From: Levilactobacillus tongjiangensis
Lineage (GTDB): Bacteria > Bacillota > Bacilli > Lactobacillales > Lactobacillaceae
Direction of reading: 5' to 3'
Assembly: GCF_003946345.1 (NCBI RefSeq)
Contig: NZ_RHNY01000007.1
Location: forward strand, 94,940-158,939
Length of the DNA: 64,000 nucleotides
This document shows positions 33,853-43,075 of the stretch, piece by piece (the stretch's first letter is position 1; every line of letters starts with the position of its first letter). The notes beneath the pieces were generated by a model. The model had not been told where the DNA came from. It saw only the letters and a program-made list of their open reading frames with translations, and ran no database searches. A program made the position numbers and the translations under genes.

Positions 33853-34629
33853 TTGCCAAGACGAAGAACACCGAAGCGGGATGAGGCCAAAAATATTTGG
33901 CGTGCATCAGGTAAAACAAAGGCTTTAAAAGACATTGCGGATGAACTGGGAGTCGCCGCTTCAACAGTACGAAAATGGAAATCCACTGACCGCTGGGATG
34001 ATGAACTGAAAGGGAACGCTCCAATTGAAAAGGAGCGTTACGATTCATTGCGAAAAAACCAGAACGCAGTTGGCAACCATGGGGGCGCCGCCCCACCTCA
34101 TAATCATAATGCGGTCACTCATGGTCTATTCGCTAAGTGGCTCCCTGATGATACCAGCGATATTCTGCAGGTTGTGGAGCAACAATCGCCGGCAGATATT
34201 ATCTGGCAAAACATCACGCTGCAGTACACGGCAATTATCAGGGCACAGCAAATTATGTACGTTAACGATCACAATGATCTAAGCGATGAGATTTCTGGTT
34301 CAGGCATGGGGACAACCTACGACGTGCAGTATGCATGGGACAAACAGGCTACTTTTATGGCGGCACAGTCCCGGGCAATGGGTACGTTGGGCAATTTGAT
34401 CAAGCAGTTCGTAGCGATTGCTGATGAAAATGATATCCGGCGCAAGCGTATCACGTTGATGGAGGCCCAAGTTGACAAGGCTAAAGCAGAAGTTGCCCAG
34501 CTTAAGCGTGACAGCGACCGTGATAACCTACCACTGCCGACATTCGTTGATGATGTACCGGAAGATGATGAAGAGATTAGAGGAGATGCAGATGGTGATG
34601 ACAACCAAGCCGCCAAAAATACAGATTAA
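33853..34629 (+). CDS. Terminase small subunit
   Basis: 258 residues starting at TTG after GGGAGGTGG. It recognises phage DNA for packaging. Residues 1-50 (KRDEAKNIWRASGKTKALKD, ELGVAASTVRKWKSTDRWDD) form the DNA-binding helix-turn-helix of PBSX/XtmA-like small terminases. GNHGGAAPPHNHNAVTHGLF is the typical GNxGG linker motif. The C-terminal part is helical and acidic. The large subunit starts 38 bp before its stop in another frame. Confidence 0.88.
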   Translation: MPRRRTPKRDEAKNIWRASGKTKALKDIADELGVAASTVRKWKSTDRWDDELKGNAPIEKERYDSLRKNQNAVGNHGGAAPPHNHNAVTHGLFAKWLPDDTSDILQVVEQQSPADIIWQNITLQYTAIIRAQQIMYVNDHNDLSDEISGSGMGTTYDVQYAWDKQATFMAAQSRAMGTLGNLIKQFVAIADENDIRRKRITLMEAQVDKAKAEVAQLKRDSDRDNLPLPTFVDDVPEDDEEIRGDADGDDNQAAKNTD

Positions 34630-35929
34630 GTACCTCATTGGCAAGGGGTACAACGAATTCTGGCACGACAAACATTTCTATCGCGTAGTCAAGGGGTCAC
34701 GGGGCTCTAAGAAATCTCGGACCACTGCATTAAACTTCATCTACCGAATTATGAAGTATCCTTGGTCAAACTTGCTGGTGGTTCGTCGGTACTCCAATAC
34801 CAATCACGATTCAACTTACACAGTTTTAAAATGGGCGATTAACCGACTTGGGGTTAGTCGCCTTTTCAAATGCAACGAAGGAAAACCAGAGATTACGTAC
34901 CTACCTACCGGCCAGAAGATTATTCTTCGTGGACTAGATGATCCACTGAAGGTCACCTCAGTGGACGTGGATACGGGAATTCTTAGCTGGGCTTGGTTTG
35001 AGGAAGCCTACGAGATAGAGAACAGCGATAAGTTTGAAACCGTCGTTGAGTCAATCCGTGGAAGCTTAGATGATCCCTATGCTGAGCACCAGTACGTTCC
35101 GGCTGACGAGTTAATCAAGCGGGAGAAGTGGAAGAAGGAGTTCTTCAAGCAAATCACGCTAACCTTTAACCCTTGGTCGGAACGGCATTGGTTGAAACCA
35201 ATGTTTTTTGACCCGGAGACACGTAAGCCAGATGTCTTTGCTCGAACGACTACCTTTAGGGTCAACGAGTGGCTTGATAAGCAAGATAGGCAAAGATACC
35301 TAGACTTGTATCGAACTAACCCTAGACGGGCTCAGATTGTCTGTGACGGCAAATGGGGAGTTGCTGAGGGACTTGTATTTGAAAACTGGGTTGTTGAAGA
35401 CTTTGACGTCAATAAGGTAGTAGCGGAGTCGGATGGCGTGGGGCATGGAATGGACTTTGGGTTCACTCATGACCCCACGACCTTTGCTGAAGCTGCTATT
35501 AATCGTGAGACCAAGGATATCTGGATTTTTAAAGAGCTGTATCAGAAGGCCATGACGACACAGGACATCTTCGATTGGTTGGACGATAACCACTATCTGA
35601 AATCAGACATTGGCGCTGACTGCGCTGAACCCCGTTTGATTGATGAGTTACAGGCTAAAGGCGTGCGGCGTATGCATGCGTCGATTAAAGGCCCTGATTC
35701 AATCGACTATGGGATCAACTTCTTGCAGGGCTATCGAATTCATATCCTGCCTAGTTGTGTGCACGCCATCGAGGAATTTAACACCTACGTCTTCGACCGT
35801 GATAAGGACGGAAACTGGCTGAATAAGCCAGTCGACGCCAATAATCACTTTATCGACGCGTTACGTTACGGATTAGAAAAGTACATCATTCAATACGAAT
35901 CACTAGAGAAGCGCTTCGGCGTTGTATAA
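34592..35929 (+). CDS. Terminase large subunit (PBSX XtmB type)
   Basis: 445 residues. ATPase and nuclease that pumps DNA into the head. The Walker A variant VKGSRGSKKSRT is near residue 33, SWAWFEEAYEI is the Walker B region, and the nuclease part shows DFGFTHDPTT, DCAEPRLIDEL and DANNHFIDALRYGLE. I start it at ATG 34592 after GAGGAG; the longer frame upstream lies wholly inside the small subunit gene. Confidence 0.93.
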   Translation: MVMTTKPPKIQIKYLIGKGYNEFWHDKHFYRVVKGSRGSKKSRTTALNFIYRIMKYPWSNLLVVRRYSNTNHDSTYTVLKWAINRLGVSRLFKCNEGKPEITYLPTGQKIILRGLDDPLKVTSVDVDTGILSWAWFEEAYEIENSDKFETVVESIRGSLDDPYAEHQYVPADELIKREKWKKEFFKQITLTFNPWSERHWLKPMFFDPETRKPDVFARTTTFRVNEWLDKQDRQRYLDLYRTNPRRAQIVCDGKWGVAEGLVFENWVVEDFDVNKVVAESDGVGHGMDFGFTHDPTTFAEAAINRETKDIWIFKELYQKAMTTQDIFDWLDDNHYLKSDIGADCAEPRLIDELQAKGVRRMHASIKGPDSIDYGINFLQGYRIHILPSCVHAIEEFNTYVFDRDKDGNWLNKPVDANNHFIDALRYGLEKYIIQYESLEKRFGVV

Positions 35930-35945
35930 GCAAGGAGGTGAGTGA

Positions 35946-37307
35946 ATGAGCAAAGATATTGTGGGACTTGATGGTAACCCGTTGATTATGGACTTTATGC
36001 AGACCAAGCAGGCCCAAACGGCAGGAACACGACACCCAGACCCCTTCCGTATGCAGCGGCCGGGGATGGGACACCATTTGGGTGACTACGAGTTGGAGCA
36101 ACTGTATCGGGGTAATTCGATGGCCCGAAACATCGTGGACATTCCCGCTGAGGATATGACCCGTAACGGCTGGCATATCAAGATGGACGACAATGCCCTA
36201 GCAGCTAAGTATGAGGCACGATTAAATGAATTGAATGCTCAGAAGCGATTCAAGGACCTTTACCGATACTCACGGCTTTACCGAGCGGGGTATATTGCTA
36301 TCAGTACGACCGAGAGCTGGAATTATGGACTTGAGGACCCTTTGAACCCAGACAGACTGTTGCGAATCCCATTTATTACGGCGTTTAGCTCCAAGAAGGT
36401 CAACGAGACCAAGTTCGATGATGACGTCTTCTCACCAACTTACGGGCAAGCTCTAAGTTATCAGATCAACAACGGAACCGCTGACGTGCAAGGGTCAAAT
36501 TATTATGGGGTACAGCAGGTAGATAAGTCACGTTTGCTTCGCCAACAAGAACTGCGGTTCGAAGATGAAACGGAAGGTATCTCGCTATTGGAGACCATTT
36601 ACGACATCTTGATGACGATGGATACAGGGCTCTACTCGGTTGGTGAGATTCTTTACGACTACGTTTTCAAAGTCTTCAAGTCTCCATCGGTTGACGACAC
36701 GAGCCCCGATAAGCTGTTGCAGGTCGGGGCGGCTGCTTCGTCAAAGTTTAGAACTGAGTCCACCGCGTTGATTAGCGACAAGGACGAATTGACCAAAGAA
36801 TCAACCAACGTCGGTGGCATTGACAGCTTGCTTGATTTCTTGTGGGAATACCTTAGTGGCGCGGCCCGCATGCCTAAGTCGGTTCTTAAAGGCCAAGAGG
36901 CTGGGACACTGACTGGGGCACAGTATGATGTGATGAACTACTATAGCCGCATTGCTTCAGACCAAGAAAACAAGATGCGACCACAGCTGGAATATTTGCT
37001 CAAATTGCTTATGCGGGCCAGTGATGAGTGCGGCGGATCGCTAGACCCCGACACCGTTAACTGGTCCATCGAATTTAACCCGCTATGGTCGGTTGATTCG
37101 CAAACCGATTCGCAGATTCGCTTAGCAAATGCCCAGGCCGACCAGATTTACATCCAGAACGGCGTACAAGGACCTGAAGAGGTTCGAGAGGCACGTTTTG
37201 GTTCCAGTGGCATGGACCCGGATGGTTCCGTTGATATGGACAGTATGAGTGATGACGAGCGCCGGGCGGTAGTTGAGGCTTATCGCAAAGAACATGGCGG
37301 TGATTAG
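35946..37307 (+). CDS. Portal protein (DUF1073 family)
   Basis: 453 residues. Forms the DNA entry ring. NSMARNIVDIPAEDMTRNGW near residue 58 and the SGAARMPKSVLKGQEAGTL segment near 310 are typical DUF1073 portal motifs. Database entries of this family are sometimes labelled anti-CBASS Acb1-like; the position after terminase and length show a portal here. AAGGAGGTGAGTGA precedes the ATG. Confidence 0.92.
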   Translation: MSKDIVGLDGNPLIMDFMQTKQAQTAGTRHPDPFRMQRPGMGHHLGDYELEQLYRGNSMARNIVDIPAEDMTRNGWHIKMDDNALAAKYEARLNELNAQKRFKDLYRYSRLYRAGYIAISTTESWNYGLEDPLNPDRLLRIPFITAFSSKKVNETKFDDDVFSPTYGQALSYQINNGTADVQGSNYYGVQQVDKSRLLRQQELRFEDETEGISLLETIYDILMTMDTGLYSVGEILYDYVFKVFKSPSVDDTSPDKLLQVGAAASSKFRTESTALISDKDELTKESTNVGGIDSLLDFLWEYLSGAARMPKSVLKGQEAGTLTGAQYDVMNYYSRIASDQENKMRPQLEYLLKLLMRASDECGGSLDPDTVNWSIEFNPLWSVDSQTDSQIRLANAQADQIYIQNGVQGPEEVREARFGSSGMDPDGSVDMDSMSDDERRAVVEAYRKEHGGD

Positions 37308-37309
37308 CC

Positions 37310-38137
37310 ATGAGAGTGCCACACACGCGTTATCCACTAAGAATTGAGAAATCATACGCACATACTGTCGGTAAGGCTGTAGGCCAAGTTGAGAGCACTA
37401 CACTGCTGCTACTTAAATCGGAGGTCAAGCCTGTAATCAACCGGGGAACCGTTAACGACTCACTTTACAACGACGACATGATCGACTGGGTTGAGTCTCT
37501 GATCGAACGGCTAAAAGAATTGATCCTCGGTTCGTTCACTGATACCGACGCCCAGCAAATGGTTGAGCGGTTTATGTCGGCTATCAGTACTAGCAATCGT
37601 GCCAACGTGTCGTCACAGATTCAGGCTCACGAGTTGGTGAAGCATGCAACGTTGCTTCCTAGTGGTAAGCCGGTAATCATGGCAATTAATCCAGTCGCAG
37701 GGGATGCGCAGCTTGACGGCTACGTCAAAGGTAAGATTGCCGAAAATGTCAGTTACATCAAGGGTATCCGCGATGATTATGCGACGAAGATTGAGCAGAT
37801 TATCTACCGTGGCGTCACAAAGGGGCAGTCTTATGGTGAGATGGCGGAAGCAATCCGTCACCAAGGCAAGATGAGTCGCAATCGCGCCGCTTTCATTGCC
37901 CGGGACCAGTCTGGGACCATCTACAGTCAGATGACCCGTACTAGGCACCAAGCAGCTGGAATTAATCACTTTCAATGGCGTGGAATGATGGACGAGCGTG
38001 AACGTGCCAGTCATGTGGCACGTGAAGGCATTATCTACAACTACGACACGGCTGACTTACTACCCGGAGAAGATTACGGGTGCCGTTGTACTGGTGATCC
38101 GGTTTTTGATGACGAATTAGATGATTCAGAAGAATAA
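37310..38137 (+). CDS. Minor head protein (SPP1 gp7-like head morphogenesis)
   Basis: 275 residues. The C-terminal half holds the SPP1 gp7 pattern: SRNRAAFIARDQSGTIYSQM, HFQWRGMMDERERASHVARE and LLPGEDYGCRC. These proteins stay with the portal and help DNA delivery. It begins 2 bp after the portal stop. The last residues are acidic. Confidence 0.9.
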   Translation: MRVPHTRYPLRIEKSYAHTVGKAVGQVESTTLLLLKSEVKPVINRGTVNDSLYNDDMIDWVESLIERLKELILGSFTDTDAQQMVERFMSAISTSNRANVSSQIQAHELVKHATLLPSGKPVIMAINPVAGDAQLDGYVKGKIAENVSYIKGIRDDYATKIEQIIYRGVTKGQSYGEMAEAIRHQGKMSRNRAAFIARDQSGTIYSQMTRTRHQAAGINHFQWRGMMDERERASHVAREGIIYNYDTADLLPGEDYGCRCTGDPVFDDELDDSEE

Positions 38138-38159
38138 CGAAACGAAGGGAGGTGAAAGT

Positions 38160-38429
38160 ATGGCAGATACAAATTCATCTAGTGCCGCAAGTACGCCAAG
38201 CTCTGCAGCACCTAGCTCTAAAATCGCTACTAGCATGTATGCTTCGAGTACGACACCAGCAGCACCAGCAACTGAGCCTAAGAGTACGGTCAAGACCGTG
38301 ACCTTAAAAGAAGGCGACAAGCTATGGCGGGTTGCCACTGATGCTGGTATTTCACTGGACACACTTGTAAAGATTAATGGCTTGAAGAACTACTCGGTTA
38401 AGCCCGGTAAGGTTCTGCAATTGCCATAG
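38160..38429 (+). CDS. LysM-domain protein in the head gene cluster
   Basis: 89 residues from ATG 38160, which has GGGAGGTGAAAG before it. Residues 1-40 are a Ser/Ala/Pro/Thr-rich low-complexity region; residues 43-89 form one LysM domain (VKTVTLKEGDKLWRVATDAG, LVKINGLKNYSVKPGKVLQL). LysM binds peptidoglycan. A wall-binding module in the head region is unusual; it could decorate the capsid or be a minor virion protein. It lacks a signal peptide. Confidence 0.8.
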   Translation: MADTNSSSAASTPSSAAPSSKIATSMYASSTTPAAPATEPKSTVKTVTLKEGDKLWRVATDAGISLDTLVKINGLKNYSVKPGKVLQLP

Positions 38430-38440
38430 GAGGTGATTGC

Positions 38441-39544
38441 ATGAAATTTTATGATCGTGCTGAGCTTGGCAAGTATACTGAAACGCCTGAAGGTTATTTA
38501 CACGGCGAGTTTCCGATTACGCGTCCCGGAGTCTTCCCGTATATGCGTAATGGTGGAAGTGTCTCCCAAGTGGCAAAGCTTCCGGATGAGGTATTTTCTA
38601 AGGAGACCATCGAATCTGCCAACAACAAGCCATTGACTAATGACCACCCAAACGTGGGTGTTGATGTGCGGAACTTCAAGGCATTATCTGTAGGGATGAC
38701 CGACAGTGACGCCCACGTTGAAGACAATAAGCTGGTAGTTGGGGCAACCATTACGGACCCAGACATGATTGCTCAGGTTAAGTCGGGTAAGCGGGAACTT
38801 TCGATTGGCTTCAATGCTGACGTTCCTACAGAATCCGGGGAGTACGGCGGAGCCCAGTATGACGCCGCTCAGCGCAACATCAAGATAAATCACATTGCTA
38901 TCGTAGATAGGGGCCGCGCAGGTCATGGAATTTCAATTCATGACAGTGCGGCTTTTGTTATGGATGACGATTCTAATATACAAGGAGGAACCAAAATGGC
39001 AACAATGATCATTGATAACCAATCTTTTGAGGCCGACCAGCGGGTTATTGACGCTGCGAACGACACTAAAAAGCAACTGGTTGCAGCAGAAGCCCTCGTG
39101 GCAAAGCTGAAAAAACAATTAGCTGGGTCCGAAGACACCGCGGCTAGTTCTAAGAAGGAAGCCGATTCACTCAAGGGCGAACGGGATGCCTTGAAGACTC
39201 AGCTTAAGGATGCTCAAGATAAGCAACTTGACCAAGACGCCTTAGACAAGCGCATTGACGCACGGCTTGCACTTCAGACTAGTGCGGCCCGTTTTGTTGG
39301 TGATAGCTTCGACTTCAAGGGGAAGACTGACCGGGAAGTTAAGGTGGCTGCCATTAAGACCACCAATGATGCCTTTGATGAAAAGGATAAGTCTGACGAC
39401 TATATCAATGCATTCTACGATTCTGCGGTTTCCTTGGCAGATAAGAAAGGGTTCACTCACACGTTGGGTGGCCAAGGTGGGAATCAAAACGAAACTGACT
39501 CGGTAGATAAGCTCAAAGGCGACCGAGCCAACGCCTACAAGTAA
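38441..39544 (+). CDS. DUF2213 prohead protease/scaffold fusion
   Basis: 367 residues. The first 170 (GEFPITRPGVFPYMRNGGSV, NKPLTNDHPNVGVDVRNFKA, KRELSIGFNADVPTESGEYG) fit DUF2213, a probable head maturation protease. From about residue 200 on it is a coiled-coil (AAEALVAKLKKQLAGSEDTA) as in scaffolds. An internal AGGAGG before ATG at 38997 could start a separate scaffold product of 182 residues (MATMIIDNQSF). Confidence 0.87.
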   Translation: MKFYDRAELGKYTETPEGYLHGEFPITRPGVFPYMRNGGSVSQVAKLPDEVFSKETIESANNKPLTNDHPNVGVDVRNFKALSVGMTDSDAHVEDNKLVVGATITDPDMIAQVKSGKRELSIGFNADVPTESGEYGGAQYDAAQRNIKINHIAIVDRGRAGHGISIHDSAAFVMDDDSNIQGGTKMATMIIDNQSFEADQRVIDAANDTKKQLVAAEALVAKLKKQLAGSEDTAASSKKEADSLKGERDALKTQLKDAQDKQLDQDALDKRIDARLALQTSAARFVGDSFDFKGKTDREVKVAAIKTTNDAFDEKDKSDDYINAFYDSAVSLADKKGFTHTLGGQGGNQNETDSVDKLKGDRANAYK

Positions 39545-39558
39545 AGGAGGGATAACTC

Positions 39559-40023
39559 ATGGGATTAATTCCACGACCACAAATGTACATGGACCCCAAC
39601 ATTGGGTTGGGCAAGATTGCCGACATTCGGCATACAGAAGTTGACTCAGCGGTTGCTGCAGGAGTAGTAGCTGCCGGGGCCGCCGTTCAAATGAGTTCGG
39701 GGGCTGTTACGACCGTCAGTGATGGTAAGTTCTATGGCGTTGCAGTAGCCAAGGACTACGTCGATAACTTGGATGATTCACCACAAACGTCTAAGTACAA
39801 GGCTAAGCAGATGGTTCCTGTTTTGCGTAAGGGGACCATCAACGTTGCCATCACGGCCGATGTTGCGGAAGGCCAACCAGCTGCTGTTGACGGGACGACT
39901 GGGAACTTCAAGCCGGCTGCAGGTGCTGACACGATTGTGGGGACGTTCAAGACAGCGGGTAAGTTTGTTGCCGACGACGCCACTGCGGGCTCAACGGCAC
40001 AACTTCAAATTAACTTGCCATAA
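39559..40023 (+). CDS. Capsid cement/decoration protein (DUF2190-like)
   Basis: 154 residues rich in Ala, Val and Gly, all beta: AVAAGVVAAGAAVQMSSGAV, MVPVLRKGTINVAITADVAE. This is the pattern of structural cement proteins placed before major capsid genes. AAGGAGGGATAACTC precedes the ATG. Confidence 0.82.
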   Translation: MGLIPRPQMYMDPNIGLGKIADIRHTEVDSAVAAGVVAAGAAVQMSSGAVTTVSDGKFYGVAVAKDYVDNLDDSPQTSKYKAKQMVPVLRKGTINVAITADVAEGQPAAVDGTTGNFKPAAGADTIVGTFKTAGKFVADDATAGSTAQLQINLP

Positions 40024-40037
40024 GGAGGCGACAGTAG

Positions 40038-40916
40038 ATGCCACAAGAATTAGCAATGATTGAAAATCGCGACTTAATCGCGATGGAAAAGACGGTGCTT
40101 AAGGCACCACAAGAAGAATTAATTGGTCGGTCACTGTTTCCAACCATTCCTGGGGTAAATCCAGGGGCAGAGACCTACGGATACAGTCTAATGACTCGGC
40201 ACGGTGCTGCCAAGGTTATTGCCAACGGGGCCGATGACTTACCGATGGTCGACGAAGACATTAAGCGAGCTTATCAGCCAATCTACACTATTGCCGCTGG
40301 TATTCACTTCACGTATCAGGAAGTATTTGCCGCTCAAATGGCCGGACAACCGCTTCAAACGGATAAAGCTGAAACGGTCCGCCGGGCAATCTCCGAAAAG
40401 GAAAATGACATCATCTTCAACGGGGAATCAAAGGTTGGTATCACCGGTCTGACAAACCTTGAAGGTATTCAGGCAATGAACGCTGACAAGAAGTTTTCAG
40501 AGTCGACTGGGGCAGAGATGCAAGAGACTTTGCGTAAGGCTAAGTCCTTAATCACTGTAATTCCAGGGTTCAATCAAGCACGGTTGAAGCTAGTTTTAGC
40601 ACCAGCCCAATATGAATCTTTGAACTCACGTTACAGCGACTACGACTCCCGCACCATTTTGGAAGTCATCAATGCCGCTGGCTGGTTTAGCTCCATCGAA
40701 ACGACCTCCGCATTGGTAGGTAAGGGGTTGGATAACTCAGAATGTGCGATGATCTTTGATTCCACTTCACAAACCGGTGGTTTCTTGCTCCCTCGTGACG
40801 TCACGCAGTTCCCACAAGAAGCGCACTATCCTAACACGATTGTGCCTTATGATGAACGGACCGGTGGCCTGGTAATCAAGACGCCGTACGCCATCGTTAA
40901 GCTGTCAGGAATCTAA
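40038..40916 (+). CDS. Major capsid protein (DUF2184 family)
   Basis: 292 residues. PQEELIGRSLFPTIPGVNPG, TYGYSLMTRHGAAKVI and the AGIHFTYQEVFAAQ stretch fit the DUF2184 major capsid family with an HK97-type fold. AAGGAGGCGACAG precedes the ATG. Confidence 0.88.
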   Translation: MPQELAMIENRDLIAMEKTVLKAPQEELIGRSLFPTIPGVNPGAETYGYSLMTRHGAAKVIANGADDLPMVDEDIKRAYQPIYTIAAGIHFTYQEVFAAQMAGQPLQTDKAETVRRAISEKENDIIFNGESKVGITGLTNLEGIQAMNADKKFSESTGAEMQETLRKAKSLITVIPGFNQARLKLVLAPAQYESLNSRYSDYDSRTILEVINAAGWFSSIETTSALVGKGLDNSECAMIFDSTSQTGGFLLPRDVTQFPQEAHYPNTIVPYDERTGGLVIKTPYAIVKLSGI

Positions 40917-40926
40917 GGAGGACGCC

Positions 40927-41289
40927 ATGTTAGTTAAAAATAAGGGTAAATTCATTCACAACGTTGGTGGGGTGCAACTGGTCCCCGGTTCTAACCAACT
41001 CACCAAGAAGCAATCCGAAGCATTCAACGCGGCTATCAAGTCGAACAAGTTGAATGCTTTTTTAATTGAAAAGGGCACCTTATCTGCTGTTGAAGGTAAA
41101 GGTGGCAAGGACGTGCAAAGCGTTACTGACATGACCCTTGACCAAGCGCTGCCTGAAATTGCTGACACCGTATCGGTTGAGACACTGACCAAGTGGTTAG
41201 CCGATGAACAACGCGGTGCCGGTCGTAAGAAGATGGTGGACACGTTGAAGGCTCGGATTGCTGAATTGAAGACCCCAGAAGATGAATAG
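40927..41289 (+). CDS. Head protein with HeH/SAP-like C-terminus
   Basis: 120 residues. N-terminal beta part (GKFIHNVGGVQLVPGSNQLT) and a C-terminal helical segment (SVETLTKWLADEQRGAGRKK followed by MVDTLKARI) like HeH/LEM or Rho-N modules found in phage connectors. AAGGAGGACGCC precedes the ATG. Exact structural role unknown. Confidence 0.65.
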   Translation: MLVKNKGKFIHNVGGVQLVPGSNQLTKKQSEAFNAAIKSNKLNAFLIEKGTLSAVEGKGGKDVQSVTDMTLDQALPEIADTVSVETLTKWLADEQRGAGRKKMVDTLKARIAELKTPEDE

Positions 41290-41300
41290 AGGTGGTCTAA

Positions 41301-41627
41301 GTGGATGAAGCGGATAAGAGCACCATCCAGAATGTTCGATTGATTCGGTCGGATTTATCGAAGGTAAGCGATGATACTATTCAACTCGCGATTGATGACG
41401 CTTGGGCCGAGGTTCAGAACCGCGGCTTCCCCGCACAGTATCAGGAGCAAGCATGCCGTTATCTAGCAGCAAGCCTGATCAGTCGTGAGGATGATCGTGT
41501 TTCTCTGAAGCAAGTTGGGGATTTGAAGAAGCAATATTTCAAGGGTGTCAACGCTTGGGCCGACCGGTACAAATATTTGTTGAGCCAGTTCGGTGATGGT
41601 GGCCCCCTCAGAATTGTGGTGATTTGA
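41301..41627 (+). CDS. Head-tail connector (DUF4054-like)
   Basis: 108 residues from GTG 41301. IQNVRLIRSDLSKVSDDTIQ, YQEQACRYLAASLISREDDR and QVGDLKKQYF fit a helical connector that extends the portal channel. The stop TGA overlaps the next ATG. Confidence 0.72.
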   Translation: MDEADKSTIQNVRLIRSDLSKVSDDTIQLAIDDAWAEVQNRGFPAQYQEQACRYLAASLISREDDRVSLKQVGDLKKQYFKGVNAWADRYKYLLSQFGDGGPLRIVVI

Positions 41628-42226
41628 TGGAAGATTTTGACAGAATCCCAGATGTCGAACGGGAGATGGCAGAGTTAAGTCATCTACAGTTGCAGGTTGG
41701 AATATTTGGTGAGGACGGGTCGTTTATGCAAATGATTGCGTCCGCCAACGAGTATGGCGCTGATATTGAACCGAGGAATGGAAAATGGTTGACGATTCCA
41801 ACCGAGAATGCGCCCAAGGGAGCTAAGGCCCGGGATATTGATGGCATTTTTCGACCTAAGGATAAAAATATTCTTGCTGTCAGTGATGGTAAGGGCGGGC
41901 TTATTCCAATGTTCTATCTGGTGAAGAAGGTTCATATACCAGAGCGATCCTTTATTCGATCCACCTTTGACGAAAATGTTGATGACTGGGTTGAGTATCT
42001 TATTGATCAAGTTATCGAGCTGGGGATGGGTGATAGCGGTATTACAGCTAGAAAAATCATGGAATCTTTAGGCAATCGCATTCAACGGAGTATCGTGCAA
42101 AAAATACGTTCCATTGAATCACCTGCCAATTCTCCCATAACTATTGCTCGTAAAGGTTCTAGCTCACCACTGGAAGATACAGGTCATCTTATTGATGCTG
42201 TGAGATATAAGGTGGTGAACGTCTGA
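41627..42226 (+). CDS. Tail completion / HK97 gp10-like protein
   Basis: 199 residues. HLQLQVGIFGEDGSFMQMIA, NEYGADIEPRN and PERSFIRSTFDENVDDWVEY, then SPLEDTGHLIDAVRYKV, follow the gp10-like or Mu gpG-like neck protein pattern. AT content is somewhat higher here than in neighbours (41,870-42,200). It overlaps the next gene by one base. Confidence 0.7.
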   Translation: MEDFDRIPDVEREMAELSHLQLQVGIFGEDGSFMQMIASANEYGADIEPRNGKWLTIPTENAPKGAKARDIDGIFRPKDKNILAVSDGKGGLIPMFYLVKKVHIPERSFIRSTFDENVDDWVEYLIDQVIELGMGDSGITARKIMESLGNRIQRSIVQKIRSIESPANSPITIARKGSSSPLEDTGHLIDAVRYKVVNV

Positions 42227-42600
42227 TGTATGAAGAGTTTGCCGACATGCTAGTGGAATTTGGAATCCCGCTGCTAGTGTATCTACCTGCCAATGGCGAG
42301 GGTGGTCACTTAGAGCATGGAACTTGGGTTAAGGACTCTGAGACGCCACCAGTTGAGGTCAGTGAGCCACTGGTGGTGCCATCCAAGACATCACTGTACA
42401 GCATGGAGGTTCAGCATAACGCGGGTGGAGAGACGCAATCTTACGATGCTGTTTGGTATTCAACGATGGAGGCCCCTAAGGGAACAGTTGTTGAAAATAA
42501 GCGGACCGGTCGAAAATACGTTGTTGACCACGAGCGGGATTATACGGATTACTCTGACGTGCACGAGTACGACTTGAAGGGGGCAAGTAACCATGACTGA
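42226..42600 (+). CDS. Neck/tail protein, unknown
   Basis: 124 residues, beta-rich (YEEFADMLVEFGIPLLVYLP, EAPKGTVVENKRTGRKYVVD). Position between gp10-like and neck terminator genes suggests a connector or stopper. Not assigned to a family. It overlaps the next gene by 8 bp. Confidence 0.65.
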   Translation: MYEEFADMLVEFGIPLLVYLPANGEGGHLEHGTWVKDSETPPVEVSEPLVVPSKTSLYSMEVQHNAGGETQSYDAVWYSTMEAPKGTVVENKRTGRKYVVDHERDYTDYSDVHEYDLKGASNHD

Positions 42601-43063
42601 CGGTTCTTTTGAGTATGGAGCGCTGGCTGATGTTTTGATTGACGAGGTCAAAGAACTAGTGGAATGTGACTTAGTTGAGCAGGACTTCTCTGGCCCACAG
42701 CGGGCTTATCCTTTCTTCACTTATAAGATCACTACGCCTTACATCAAGGACATGGAGCAAATGAATAACGGCGAGATGTTCGATTTGACGGTCTCAATGA
42801 CTTGCTGTAGTGACAACAGCATTAAGGCTCAAGACCTCGCTATGAAGCTCTTTAAGAATCTCAAATCTGATAACGTGCGTCGCAAACTTCGAACGGATCA
42901 CGATATCGTCATTGCCGATGTTGATTCTTTCGACAACCGAAGCGTTTTTCAGTCCGTCAATTATGAACGGCGCGTTGGGTTTGATTTACACCTTCGTGTA
43001 GTGGATGGCTTCCATGAAGATATTCCAACCATCGATAAGATTAACTTAGACAATACAAATTAA
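42593..43063 (+). CDS. Tail terminator (LIC_12616-like)
   Basis: 156 residues. RAYPFFTYKITTPYIKDMEQ, MFDLTVSMTCCSDNSIKAQD and NRSVFQSVNYERRVGFDLHL match the phage neck terminator family. It caps the tail tube and sheath before the sheath gene that follows. Confidence 0.78.
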   Translation: MTDGSFEYGALADVLIDEVKELVECDLVEQDFSGPQRAYPFFTYKITTPYIKDMEQMNNGEMFDLTVSMTCCSDNSIKAQDLAMKLFKNLKSDNVRRKLRTDHDIVIADVDSFDNRSVFQSVNYERRVGFDLHLRVVDGFHEDIPTIDKINLDNTN

Positions 43064-43075
43064 GGAGGTAGCTAA

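Noticed and set aside
35946..37307. Anti-CBASS Acb1 protein
   Set aside because: The family label is shared, but length, motifs and position after terminase identify the portal.
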